DNA from: Acarospora socialis
Lineage: Eukaryota; Ascomycota; Lecanoromycetes; Acarosporales; Acarosporaceae
Length of the DNA: 64,000 nt
Reading direction: 5' to 3'
NCBI GenBank assembly: GCA_025617375.2
Contig: JAMYGW020000003.1
Location: forward strand, 2,294,001 to 2,358,000
Numbering within the stretch: the stretch's first letter is position 1; every line of letters begins with the position of its first letter. A model generated the notes under the pieces. It saw only the letters and a list, made by a program, of their open reading frames with translations. It made no database searches and was not told the DNA's origin. Shown here piece after piece: positions 35,684-45,286 of this stretch. The translations under genes and the position numbers were made by a program.

Positions 35684-36382
35684 GTCGTTGGTAGTATGTA
35701 GTATTATAAACATTCCTTCCAAGGCCTGGAGCCGTGTCATCCAGCCTTGCAGAAAGGACACCTCAACAATATGCCTACGAATTTTTTTTTCCTGCGTAGG
35801 GCAACAAGGAGACCTTCTTTCCCTGAGACCACCATTGCCCCAGATACTCGGGTCCCCTGGTCCGATCTCCACCACCACGCTTACCATCGACGTATCCGCC
35901 GCGAATATACCGGTCCTGCTCAGAAGTGCCCAGGATGAGCATATGCCGCAGAGCTTCGAATACAAGTACTAGGTCGGTTCTCCGTGAGTCTGAACAGCAG
36001 GAGGAACTCGCTGCATTTTGGGTTCTTATAGCGTATGGCGGAGGAGAGCGTTGGTATGATTAGATATGCGTCTTTCGAGTCCGGACTCCTCGCTTGGAAC
36101 TTGAGTGCGGACTGAGACATATCAACACTACTCCTTTGAGAAATTTCTCCAAGCTCTTTAGGTGACTGTGGTACAATGTCGAGGCTTTGTCCATCGTACT
36201 GACAGAGTAGACTTTGTGACGTTCAAACGGTACTGCTGAAGGATGACGGATCTGATGTAGGATCGAAGAATAGCCGTTATATCCTGTTCCAGCCGACGAT
36301 TTTTCCCGCTATGCTCCGAAGCGTGCAACCTGTAGTGGTGGCAGACTGGGATGCAGGGACATAGTTGTCCTTAGGCCCGCCA
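35684..36382. other. Intergenic, convergent 3' ends
   Basis: Between MCP1 and the GatA gene. Minus-strand frames at 35920-36120 and 35690-35965 could be spliced pieces of a small gene but show no known motif and no convincing join. Otherwise nothing seen. Confidence 0.4.
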
Positions 36383-38122
36383 CTATTGTCTGGAAGGATT
36401 AACCTCTAGCACAAGGCCCTCAGTGTTCAATTCAAGCAGCTGCGCCACATCGAAAAGAAGGTCGTCATCGCCATACTGGCCGATGATTTGTACACCAACA
36501 GGGTGCGACCACTCCTGCTCGTCGTACTGATACCCCAGCTCAGGGATAGGCTTGTCGAAATGCATCGCGAACGGCACGCTGATAGCTGGAAGGCCTGCAA
36601 GGCTGGCCGGAACAGTAAAAACGTCGTTCATGTAAGCATCGAGAGGGGTCTGATTTTCCACTGCCTCCAAGGTTGGCGGTAACGTTGGTGCAGTCGGGGT
36701 TAAAAGAACGTCCACTTCATTGCTTCCCTTATAAATCGCCGATCCATCCAAAAGAGGATTCGGCAAAGCGAACACCCTATCGAAATCTTGTTGGACTAAT
36801 CGACGGACTTTCTGGGCTTGAATGAAGTAGTTGTCCATGGCCTCGGCACTCAGACTATAAGCCCCTAGCAGCATTCTTCGTTTTACCTCCTCTCCAAAAC
36901 CCTGTCCCCTGGTTTGGGCATACAGCACCCCACCAGCACCGTCATTAGCATTCTCGCGGAAGCCGTAGCGAACTCCATCGTACTTGGCAAGATTCGAGGA
37001 TGCTTCTGCTGGTGCCAGAACGTAATAGGCGGATAGAGCGTGTTTAGTGGCAGGTAGTGACACCTGATGGACTGTATGACCTTGCTTCTGTAGCTTGCTG
37101 AGGGCTCGGAACCAACCTTCTCGTACAGTAGGACTGAGTTCCTGAATGTTATACTCCACTGGAACACCAATCCTAAGAGGACTTTGCTTTTGACGTGCAC
37201 GTACCTCGTCTGCGATGCGGTAGCAGCTTTTCTGTGATATGCTTGTAGGGTCACGACTGTCGAATCCTTTCATAGCGTCTAAAGATGAATGAGCAAGACA
37301 TGACAACAATCTGGAAGTCTGGATCATACCAAAGACCTCCTTCGCCTCGTAGCTCGACTTTGCTAATACCCCAACTGTATCCAGAGAATTGGCGTACGCT
37401 AACACACCCCATCTGGAGACCAAGCCGTACGATGGTTTGAAGCCAACTATTCCGCAGTAAGCGGCCGGTAGCCGAACGGATCCACCAGTGTCGGTTCCAA
37501 GAGCGCTGCGATGCTGAGCCTAATACTCAGAGACGAGATACCTGTAACTCACGCATCACATTCCCCTGACGCAACGGCCAGCGCACTGCCGCCCGAGCTT
37601 CCGCCAGCGGACACACCATCGTTGATGCCTTTGATCGTGTTCGTGACAGGTCCAAAGTAGGAATGCGTAGAGTGAGAACTGCGGCGACTTTTGATAAGCA
37701 TGCAGCACATTTCTCATTCTGTCGAGATGCTTCCGTACCCCATACCAAACTCATCTAGATTCGTTTTCCCGGCTATGATGGCGCCCGCCGCGCGCAATCG
37801 CGTCACCACCGTCGCATCGTAGGGGCTGGTGAATGTCTCGAGCGTTCGAGAACCGCATGTGGTTGGATAATTGGTGGTGCAGATATTGTCCTTTATGGCG
37901 ATACGCCTTCCATTGAGGGGAGGATCTGTGTGACCTGTGAATCATTAGCTCCAGCTTATTCGTCAAGGCATGATCCCCTTCCTTACCCGCTTCCGAAGGA
38001 CTAGAGGGTATTCCATGGTCTCTGACTGGAGAGGGACTTGGAGGGGTGATGTATGCATTACTCAATCGTCGAATACTTTCAAGGTTCCTTAGAATTCGTC
38101 CCGAGGCGGCCAGTCTTGACAT
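36383..38122 (-). CDS. HER2: Mitochondrial glutamyl-tRNA(Gln) amidotransferase subunit A
   Basis: Amidase subunit of the GatFAB/GatCAB enzyme that turns Glu-tRNA(Gln) into Gln-tRNA(Gln) in mitochondria. Exons, minus strand: 38122-37987, 37934-37739, 37678-37553, 37505-37330, 37278-36383, 509 residues. Seen: an Arg/Ser-rich N-terminus, [10 protein letters not shown] with the catalytic Lys, [17 protein letters not shown] with the cis-Ser, and [13 protein letters not shown] with the nucleophile Ser. The C-terminus has the [18 protein letters not shown] block. A fifth intron (37279-37329, 51 nt) is a multiple of three and free of stops, so the frame reads through it. Removing it restores the family sequence [16 protein letters not shown]. 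The symbol follows the yeast name. Confidence 0.93.
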
Positions 38123-38510
38123 CTATGCCACGACGTCGTTGCTCTGTCCAATTGTTCGTCCAAAATGACTCCCGAATGGGGCCTACTCAACTCCGCTTAC
38201 TAAGTCATGCCAAGACGAAAGTTCTATCAAGAAAGAGGATGAATCCAAGCTTTGAAGATGTTTTGCCTCAAGAACAATAATTCCGAGAGTTTCGCCGCCC
38301 GAACGAGGGGTCTGCTGTCGCAGCCTGAGGTATTCCATGGAGGCGAAAAACCTGTAAAATATCTTGCCGAGACATCTGCCTGAACGAGCCGTCCATATTA
38401 GCACCCTAGCGTGCGTCACCGCGCTCTCGCGGGTCGAATTACTTCTTGTAGCGAGACTATGAGACACAGTGGAATCTTGCAAACATACGGCCGCTGCGTA
38501 TACATGAGAA
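38123..38510. promoter_or_regulatory. Divergent promoter between GatA and nucleotidyltransferase-like gene
   Basis: 388 bp between divergent start codons. Frames here are short and unrecognised. No specific site identified. Confidence 0.4.
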
Positions 38511-39347
38511 ATGAGCTCCTCAAGGGCTGAAGCTCAAATGAAAGGACATGGGGTCTACATGGCACAGGAAGTCATTGAGCTATTAGAGGCAGCCGGTCAT
38601 GTCTGCTGCGTGACTGGCGTCAAAGCTCTGAGGTACTACGGGGCTGGTCGTGTCTCAAATGTAAGCCAGTCACTGTCACGACACCCAGCACACATTGCTG
38701 ACATGTTCTAGGAGTGGCGAATATGCGTGCCTGACAGCGGATTCCCAGCGGCGACGCAACTCATTGACAGCCGGCCCGAGAAGTTCGAACGAGTGGACCC
38801 GCCAATGCCCCAATTCAGTTCACTGATACACACTTATCCACGGTATCGATCTACGCAGGAGGACTGCAAAACATTGGGCTTCTACATCATGCCGTCATCC
38901 GAAGACTTTCTTAGAGACTTAGATGACAACGCAATTGAACGGAGCGCGAACAATATCCCATATCCCAAGCTGGAAGTCTTCGCTCAGAATCTGCTGTCCA
39001 TACAAAAATGGGACCATTTGACAGCCCTTGTCGACGGCATGGATCTGAGTTTGGAATGGGGTCAACAGAATCTCCGCTTGGGCACGCTTTCGGAGGAGGA
39101 GGTAGAGTATACCAGAGCGAAGATGGAGAAGTACGCAGAGTCGATGGTACGTCTTGGACGATCCGACACCCGCTCAACAGGTGGCCTTACGATCGACGGG
39201 TTAGACAAGGGTCAGAGGTGGGCGACCATCGTGAGTCGAAAGCAGCAAAGAGTCGTCGGCAGTCACTATAATGCGGCCAACTGGAAGACACAATTCAGGA
39301 GAAAGGACTCTAGTGACCCACGACTTCAGCAAGACAGACCAGTCTAA
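38511..39347 (+). CDS. Hypothetical protein, nucleotidyltransferase-fold-like
   Basis: Two exons, 38511-38660 and 38712-39347, 261 residues, no signal peptide. The start (VIELLEAAGHVCCVTGVKAL, then RYYGAGRVSNEWRICVPD) resembles the many fungal proteins with a minimal nucleotidyltransferase-like core: a helix, a G-x-x-A-L-x-x-Y-G turn and a strand with V-P-D. I see no complete catalytic triad, so it may be inactive or only fold-related. Fungal relatives are lineage-variable and of unknown function. The gene is tail to tail with a secreted protein of similar core, only about 150 bp apart. Confidence 0.55.
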
Positions 39348-39499
39348 TGAATCCCCTAGCGAGTGTACAGGTAACGCCTAAGCATGACACGGCTACATCA
39401 CCCATCACCATCCCACTACCGTAGTACCACCAGCTGCTCCCTCCTCATCTTCTCAGCGATCCTACCCCGAAGTTGGGACATTTGTGCCTATGATCCACT

Positions 39500-40455
39500 T
39501 CATTTGGATGGAACCTGGCTTGGATCGAGTTGCAGTCCTTGACAGATATCGTCGAAATATTTAGAATTGCTTGCCTTGGCGTCGGATGCGAATGACAAAC
39601 GGCTCTGGTAATCAATCTGGCTGGCAATGGCGGTGACGTCGTTGAGTCTGTTCTCACACAACCAGGCTACATCGGTGATATCCTTGTTTTCGGCCCTCTG
39701 TACCTTGGACTTGACGAGCGAGAGGATGCTAACGATCGGCCAGTCATCGATTGTAACAGTGTTGTCAAGGCTTGGGGCCAGGTCCGAATCTGCAAGCGCG
39801 TCAGCGGTGCAAGGTTCAACTGCGTTTTCTGGAGGCCTCTTGTACTTACTGGAGGGAAAAACGTCGTTCTTAACCTGCTGACCGTCGATATTGACAAATA
39901 CTGTCGAAATTCAGTATTGGTGACCCGAGGAAGCGTTCCTGAGGCTCGCAGGTCGAGCTCTGAGAATCAGAGAATTACTTACGAGTTACAGTTCCGGAGG
40001 CAGCCATAAGCGCCGGAGGGTACTGAATGCTGGGAGCAAAAGTCAGCGAACAACTTTGCACGTCACGTTTTGAGCTCGGCATACTTGGCATCCGCGGCGG
40101 CGGCATTGGTGATGGCCAGTGGTAGGATCGATACAACTATGTCCGAGTCTTGGGTGGTACGATCTGTCATGCCATACTTCTGCATTGCGATGCCGCCCGT
40201 CAATGCCCAGGTCGCTCCATTCGCGCTCCAGAACTGGGCGAGGTAGTTGACGCTAGCCGTGATCTGGTCCTGAGTGGCTGACGAGGCTTCTACTTCGAGA
40301 TCATCGAAAGTGTCGACGTTGTACTGTTCTCCTCTTGGGCTCAGGTGATGGGCACCTTCTTCTGGGAGGGCCGGGGTCTTAGCTACGACTGGCACGGCAG
40401 CTGAGAGTGCAGAGCACGCCAAAGCGGCTGCCAGGGAGAACGTGGAGAATCTCAT
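39500..40455 (-). CDS. Secreted nucleotidyltransferase-like protein, function unknown
   Basis: Four exons, minus strand: 40455-40067, 40029-39983, 39900-39850, 39789-39500, 258 residues; all phases join. Seen: a signal peptide (STFSLAAALACSALSAAVPV), a pro-like region, then QFWSANGATWALTGGIAMQK and YGMTDRTTQDSDIVVSI, a nucleotidyltransferase-like pattern (GG..x-x-x-Y-G.. with a D-x-D pair). The later blocks are VNIDGQQVKNDVF and NKDITDVAWLCENRL. Why a nucleotidyltransferase-like domain is secreted is unclear; it could be a fold reused for binding. The small third exon is the weakest join. Confidence 0.65.
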
Positions 40456-41393
40456 GGTCGTAAGGGTGATGGAAGAATGGCTGGAAGGGTAATGGATGAT
40501 GTGGTAAGTCTGAAGTGGTCTTGGATGATGTCGAGAATGTTGGAGTGTTGCGGTTGTCTGACAGCATCACCAGGTCTACTGGGTGCACTTATATGTTCGT
40601 CGCTTGTAGCGCTCAGCTAAGAACAGATCATGACAACAGGTTGCAATATCATGCAGCTCCTGCTGAAACTTTGCAACGTCACCGACCTTATGTTGGTGTT
40701 TCGAGGCCAGACTGCGCTGGAGACAATGACAGCCAATCGCCCAGCATCATTGTTAACGCTGGCTGTGCCGCAAAGCATCATACTGTGTATACGTCAGTGC
40801 AACGCAATAGATACCAACACAGAGGCCCTGGCCACTAAAGGATCTGGATGTCAGCGGCCACATGTTGGTGTTTCAGAGTCAGACTACACTGGAGATGATC
40901 GTTGCTAATTGCCGAGCAACACTGTTGAAGCTGGCTGTGCTGCAAAGCATCATACTGTGTATATGTCAGTGCAGCGCAATAGATATCAACACAGAGGCCT
41001 CAGCCACTAAAGGATCTGGATGTCAGCGGCCACATGTTGGTGTTTCGGAGTCAGACTACACTGGAGATGATCGTTGCTAATCACCAAGCAACACTGTTGA
41101 AGCTGGCTGGGCCGCAAAGTGGCATACTGCATACATCAATGCGGCGTTTAATGCGGCGCAGGAGTTCCTGATGTTGATGGCATTGGTTGAACAGCAGTTT
41201 TCCAACAGCTATGGCTTGACACTGGACGGCAAGAAAGAAACTTGACCTTGGCAGATGCGAAGGTATAAAGATGTGCTACCGCGCCCACATTATCTCTCTC
41301 TTTCCATAATCAACAAACCGATAAACTCCTCAATCAGTTCAGAACCCTGACAACTACAGTACTCTGTCAGAACCCTTCGCAACAACCACCACC
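40456..41393. other. Intergenic with 172-bp tandem repeat
   Basis: Separates the secreted nucleotidyltransferase-like gene from the cysteine-rich candidate. Most of it is the tandem repeat listed separately. The right end has a TATA-like TATAAAG near 41,265 and a pyrimidine-rich leader before the ATG at 41394. Confidence 0.6.
40689..41150. repeat. 172-bp tandem repeat, about 2.7 copies
   Basis: The motif tgttggtgtttc starts at 40691, 40863 and 41035, exactly 172 bp apart each time. Copies two and three are almost identical, copy one is more diverged and copy three is incomplete. 172 is not a multiple of three, so frames read through it shift between copies, arguing against a coding repeat. 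Confidence 0.9.
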
Positions 41394-41870
41394 ATGCACG
41401 CTTCCATCATCGCTTCCATCGCGGCGCTCGCTGTTGGCACCATTGCTGGGCCGATCGGTCAGACCGCTGACCGCACCGTCGAAGTAAGCCCGCCATAGGG
41501 CGTCACCATTTGATCCGGGCTAACAATGACACCAGGCCCGTGATGAAATTTGCGGCACCACCCTTGGTAGCTGCTACCGAAATGGTCTGAGGCACATCAA
41601 CATCCTCTCCTGTGCGAATGCTTACCGAATCGTCAGGTTGCCTAGGCATCTTCGTCAAGACCTCCAATACGGAAGGAATTTGCAGCGCAGGCACTTACAA
41701 TGGCTGGTTCGTCTACCTCCACGGCCTCATGGTACAGCCCCAGGCTAACAGCTCGTTCCAGTCCCTGCAGCAAGTGCGGAAACTATGTTGGGTCCTGCAC
41801 GGACAATGATTGCTTCGGAATTACCGGAGTGTGCACGACCGGTCCCTACCAAGGTTGCGACTGCAACTGA
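41394..41870 (+). CDS. Candidate small cysteine-rich secreted protein
   Basis: First exon 41394-41483 encodes a signal peptide (MHASIIASIAALAVGTIAG), followed by a 52-nt GT-AG intron and an exon from 41536 with CGTTLGSC. The end of the locus encodes CSKCGNYVGSC and, after a short gap, GVCTTGPYQGCDCN before a stop at 41868-41870. Both ends show a C-G-x3-G-S-C pattern typical of fungal small secreted proteins. The two pieces are not in one frame by my reading and I could not settle the middle exon structure, so the locus may be intact with unrecognised introns or may be decayed. A TATA-like site lies about 130 bp upstream. Function unknown. Confidence 0.4.
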
Positions 41871-42338
41871 GCAGCCATTGGTCGCTTGAGATGTGATATG
41901 GGTGGAGGAGTAGGGGCTGAATGCGATTGTCAGGATGAGATGCTGTGTGCCAGTCGAGTCGAGCAAGTTGTGGCCTGTAATGCTCGTTTTGCTTGCTCAT
42001 TTGTCTCCTTGATAGTAAGTCGTTTGTACAGTACTCGAGATGCTTGTTCTGGCGTCACTCCGGTAGCGACGTCTTACAATTCGTGAATCGTGACCTGTGA
42101 TTTGTCTTGCCGTGGAGAATGAACCATGCTGGATCCCAAATATGTGCGGAGGATAGCTCGTGCAGCCCAGCCGCGAAGGTCGTGTCTCGCGACAGAGCAG
42201 AATCCCTCGACAAGCGGGCAATATGACTCAGGTTCAAACGCCGGGTGATGCAGTACTGCGATTCCCACGTCGCTCGCAAGGTCTGATGTGGGATGTCGAA
42301 CGTGGTGGAATTTTCTACAAAACCGAGTATCCAGCTGA
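41871..42338. other. Intergenic, convergent 3' ends
   Basis: Between the cysteine-rich candidate and the DUF3405 gene. Overlapping short frames on both strands, none recognisable. Confidence 0.45.
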
Positions 42339-43997
42339 TCATAGTAATCTATCACCCTTGATGGGGTGCAGCAACATTGGAGGAAGCAGTGCACCGGCAA
42401 AGTCTCCTGACTGCGCCTCTGCGAAGCCATGCTGTGTGTCTCTGCGGTCTGCCTGCATCCAACGCTGATACAGCTCCAAAGGGAGTTGCGCGTTCCAGAA
42501 CCAAGTTGATCCGCGGAAGTGATGCTCCCTGTTGATGACCGATCCTGATGACCCTCCCACCCTGCCGTTCATTCCACCGTTGAATGTGCTTATCAGCTTA
42601 TCATCTGGCCAATGTCTGTCAAGGAACACCGGGTGATGAACCACCGTCGTCCTCAGGCTGTGGTGGAAGGCAAGTGTAGGAGGCCACATTTCTGACATCA
42701 TAGCACGCCCGGCTGCATTTTCATGGCTCATGATCCGTAGCATGCGTCGGGAGAATCTCATGTTCGTCCCGACAGTCCCGAAGCGCGGTGTGACGGTAAA
42801 GGTCTCGAAGTTCACCACATAGTTCTTGTGGGGCCATGCGGTGTGCGAGACGTCAAATAGTGGGAATAGGGCAACAAGATCCGTCTGTCTGAGAGTGTAC
42901 GCTCCTTCAAAGGTGTCCGTGATCCAAGGTGAGGCTTCCGGGAATTCTGCAGTGGAGGCCATAGTTGATTTGGTGAAGTTGTCAAAAGAGCCATGAACAG
43001 ACGGCATGTAGAAGCGCGTATTCCGCCGCCAAAGACCGTCATCAGGCTGTCGTTCTGCCCAGGCGGACAACGATGGAAACAAAGAGTTGTAACGACCCGT
43101 GAAGCGGACATCCATCTCCCAGTTCCAATAGTAGTCGAATTCTTGATGTCTATCTGCAAACATCTGCAGCGCCATGAACGCATGATAATAGAATCTGTGA
43201 ATCACTCATCATCAACATGGTTCTGCTCGAGTGGCGCTTGGCAGCGGTGACTTACTGGTATTCGCCCACTGCAGGGTAGGCGTTCTGGCTGTCCGAGGTT
43301 GTCCATGCCTCGGTGATGTTTGCAAACTCGGCAGGAATAAGTCTCAATTTAGCCGTTTCCAACTCTTGCCCAGGAGCGACATCGTCTTTGATCTGGAGCA
43401 GGATGTAGACGCTGTAATCATCGCCAAGGAGGGACACTTCGGAGATGAGTGCCCGCACATTGCGGATGTCGTCGTCAGTCCAGGAGAATTGGTCCCAAGC
43501 GCGAAGGACTATTGCTGTTCTTGGTGCTTCGCGGTTTCGCGCTTTGCCATCGATCTCATCGAAGCCGCGTCCGAGCGGGACAGGTTGATTGTAACGTCCG
43601 GAGTAAGTTTCAGCGGATTCTGGGGAGGCGTTCAGGGTGAGGTAGGAACCAAACGGAGGCTCTGGAAAACCTGCGAAGGTCAGTCGTGATGCAGCATAGC
43701 CTTCAGCAGGACTCTAGATGTACCTTTACACTGGGTTGAGTTAATTCGGTTCCAGTGGCTTGAACCGGGCTCTGCAGTCGTGCAAGCGAGAAAGGTCGAA
43801 TCAGCAGAACCGTACTCCGGCACGCCCAGCAAAGACGCCAAACTGCCACGAGCTGTCGTGAATGCTGTATACACATTGTGAGGTCCGACGATGCTCAAGA
43901 CCACGATACCAGTGACGACAATGATCAAAATAAGATCCCGGGTGTAATGGAGACCGCGCCGCGCACGAAGGCACGAGGAACCGACCCTTCGCATCAT
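42339..43997 (-). CDS. DUF3405 membrane protein (glycosyltransferase-like)
   Basis: Three exons, minus strand: 43997-43724, 43670-43256, 43194-42339, 514 residues. Seen: a short basic N-terminus followed by one transmembrane anchor (DLILIIVVTGIVVLSIVG), so a type II Golgi or ER membrane protein is likely. The lumenal part has APRTAIVLRAWDQFSWTDDD, LLGDDYSVYILLQIKDD, the block FDYYWNWEMDVRFTGRY that I associate with DUF3405, and a C-terminal WFWNAQLPLELYQRWM. The Asp-rich strand blocks suggest a nucleotide-sugar enzyme, but the activity of this family is not established. Last conventional gene before the AT-rich island. Confidence 0.82.
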
Positions 43998-44460
43998 CGT
44001 GATAAGGTCTTGAGTATAGATGTACGGAGTATAGAGCTGTTGAGTATCGTTGGTGGATCCGCGCTGAACGCCGAGCTACATTCGTAAAGGCGATGGTGGG
44101 AAAGAGACATGTCGACGAGAAATACTGCTGCCTTCACCGGCACATATACTCTTATCATGCGGCACGGTCACTTAATCGCCTGCGAGACGTCGTGGAGTTA
44201 GTGTGTGTTACCCGCTGTCGGGTGGCCGCAGCGCTGCCATATTAAAATAAAGGTGTGCAACGTGGGCGACCTGCGCCGCGCATGGCGGTTGCAGGGCACC
44301 CTTGTGCCCGCCAGCTGGGGCAGCAAGGCAGCCATTAGCCAGGCTCTGCACCAGCGTATTGTGGGCAGCATTACCGTCAAAAATGGCGTCACAAACCGCC
44401 AAAAACAGAGGCCAACCTGCCATCAAATCGTTTAAACTAGTAAAACTACGAGAGGGTGAA
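43998..44460. other. GC-rich edge before the AT-rich island
   Basis: About 460 bp. A GC-rich segment at 44,205-44,440 is open on both strands but encodes nothing I recognise. Composition changes sharply just after it. Confidence 0.45.
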
Positions 44461-45079
44461 AGATGTTCACATTTATATCAGCATTAGGGAGCCACTTTCA
44501 GTAGTGACCATCAATATTATGATGTGGGGGTGGTCTCAAGTGAGCCTCAAAATCTAGCAACTTGAGTGATTTGTCATGCCAGCATTGTTTATCAGATCAG
44601 ACTGCAATACAAATGATGAAGAGAAGATTGAACATAAGAAAGAAAAATCAAAACAGTATGTTCCAAAAACAGTGACATTAGTGATCAGCTGTGAAACTTG
44701 ATCTCAATACACTTCTATATAATATGATTACAAATTACATTCATCAGAATGTCTTCAGTCTAAGATCTTAGATTAATATTCTGTAGATATACATTTTTGA
44801 GATGATAGCAGCTTGCACAATAATCTGAGACACTACTATAATATTACTGCTTCTGACTTCAATTCATTACTCATGTTTTGTGAACTGATTCTTTACTCTT
44901 CATTACACTCAATGATCTGTTCTTCTGCAGTGTCTTTGTTAAATGTATGATTGATGATGTTATTCTTTTGTGATTCACATTATCTTGTTAACTTTTAACA
45001 TGCAGATTCACATCAATGTCTTTTTCTAGAGCTGTTGTAGTTTGTCTGAAACTGTGATTAACACATTTGAATTTTTTAT
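44461..45079. other. Left edge of AT-rich island
   Basis: CG-free AT-rich sequence outside the Copia repeat ends, with no frames or repeats I can assign. The first 100 bp are transitional (some GG/CC remain near 44,530). Confidence 0.5.
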
Positions 45080-45286
45080 TGAGAGGTAAAAGAATACTTG
45101 TGCTATACTGCTGACTAACTGCCTATCTAGTGAAACATACATCATCAACTTGATTGTGATTGACATGAGTTGTAAAAATTGTCTGTTCACATACTCTGTC
45201 ATGCAGACTATATGAATAATGAGCAATCTCTGATGTTAATTTCAACTAAGATTATGAAAGCAACTAGAACACTGCACTTCTCAACA
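45080..45286 (-). repeat. Copia 3' LTR
   Basis: About 207 bp, direct repeat of 56304-56511. In element sense it begins TGTTGAGAAG and ends in CA. Confidence 0.8.

Noticed and set aside
35318-35965. 215-codon minus frame over the end of MCP1
   Set aside because: Most of it is the antisense of MCP1, proline-rich because the sense strand is G-rich.
40630-41080. Two overlapping plus frames sharing the peptide ending SESDYTGDDRC
   Set aside because: They are readings of the 172-bp tandem repeat in shifting phase, not a repeated protein.
44205-44435. GC-rich segment open on both strands
   Set aside because: Open frames on both strands are expected of GC-rich sequence; the peptides match nothing I know.
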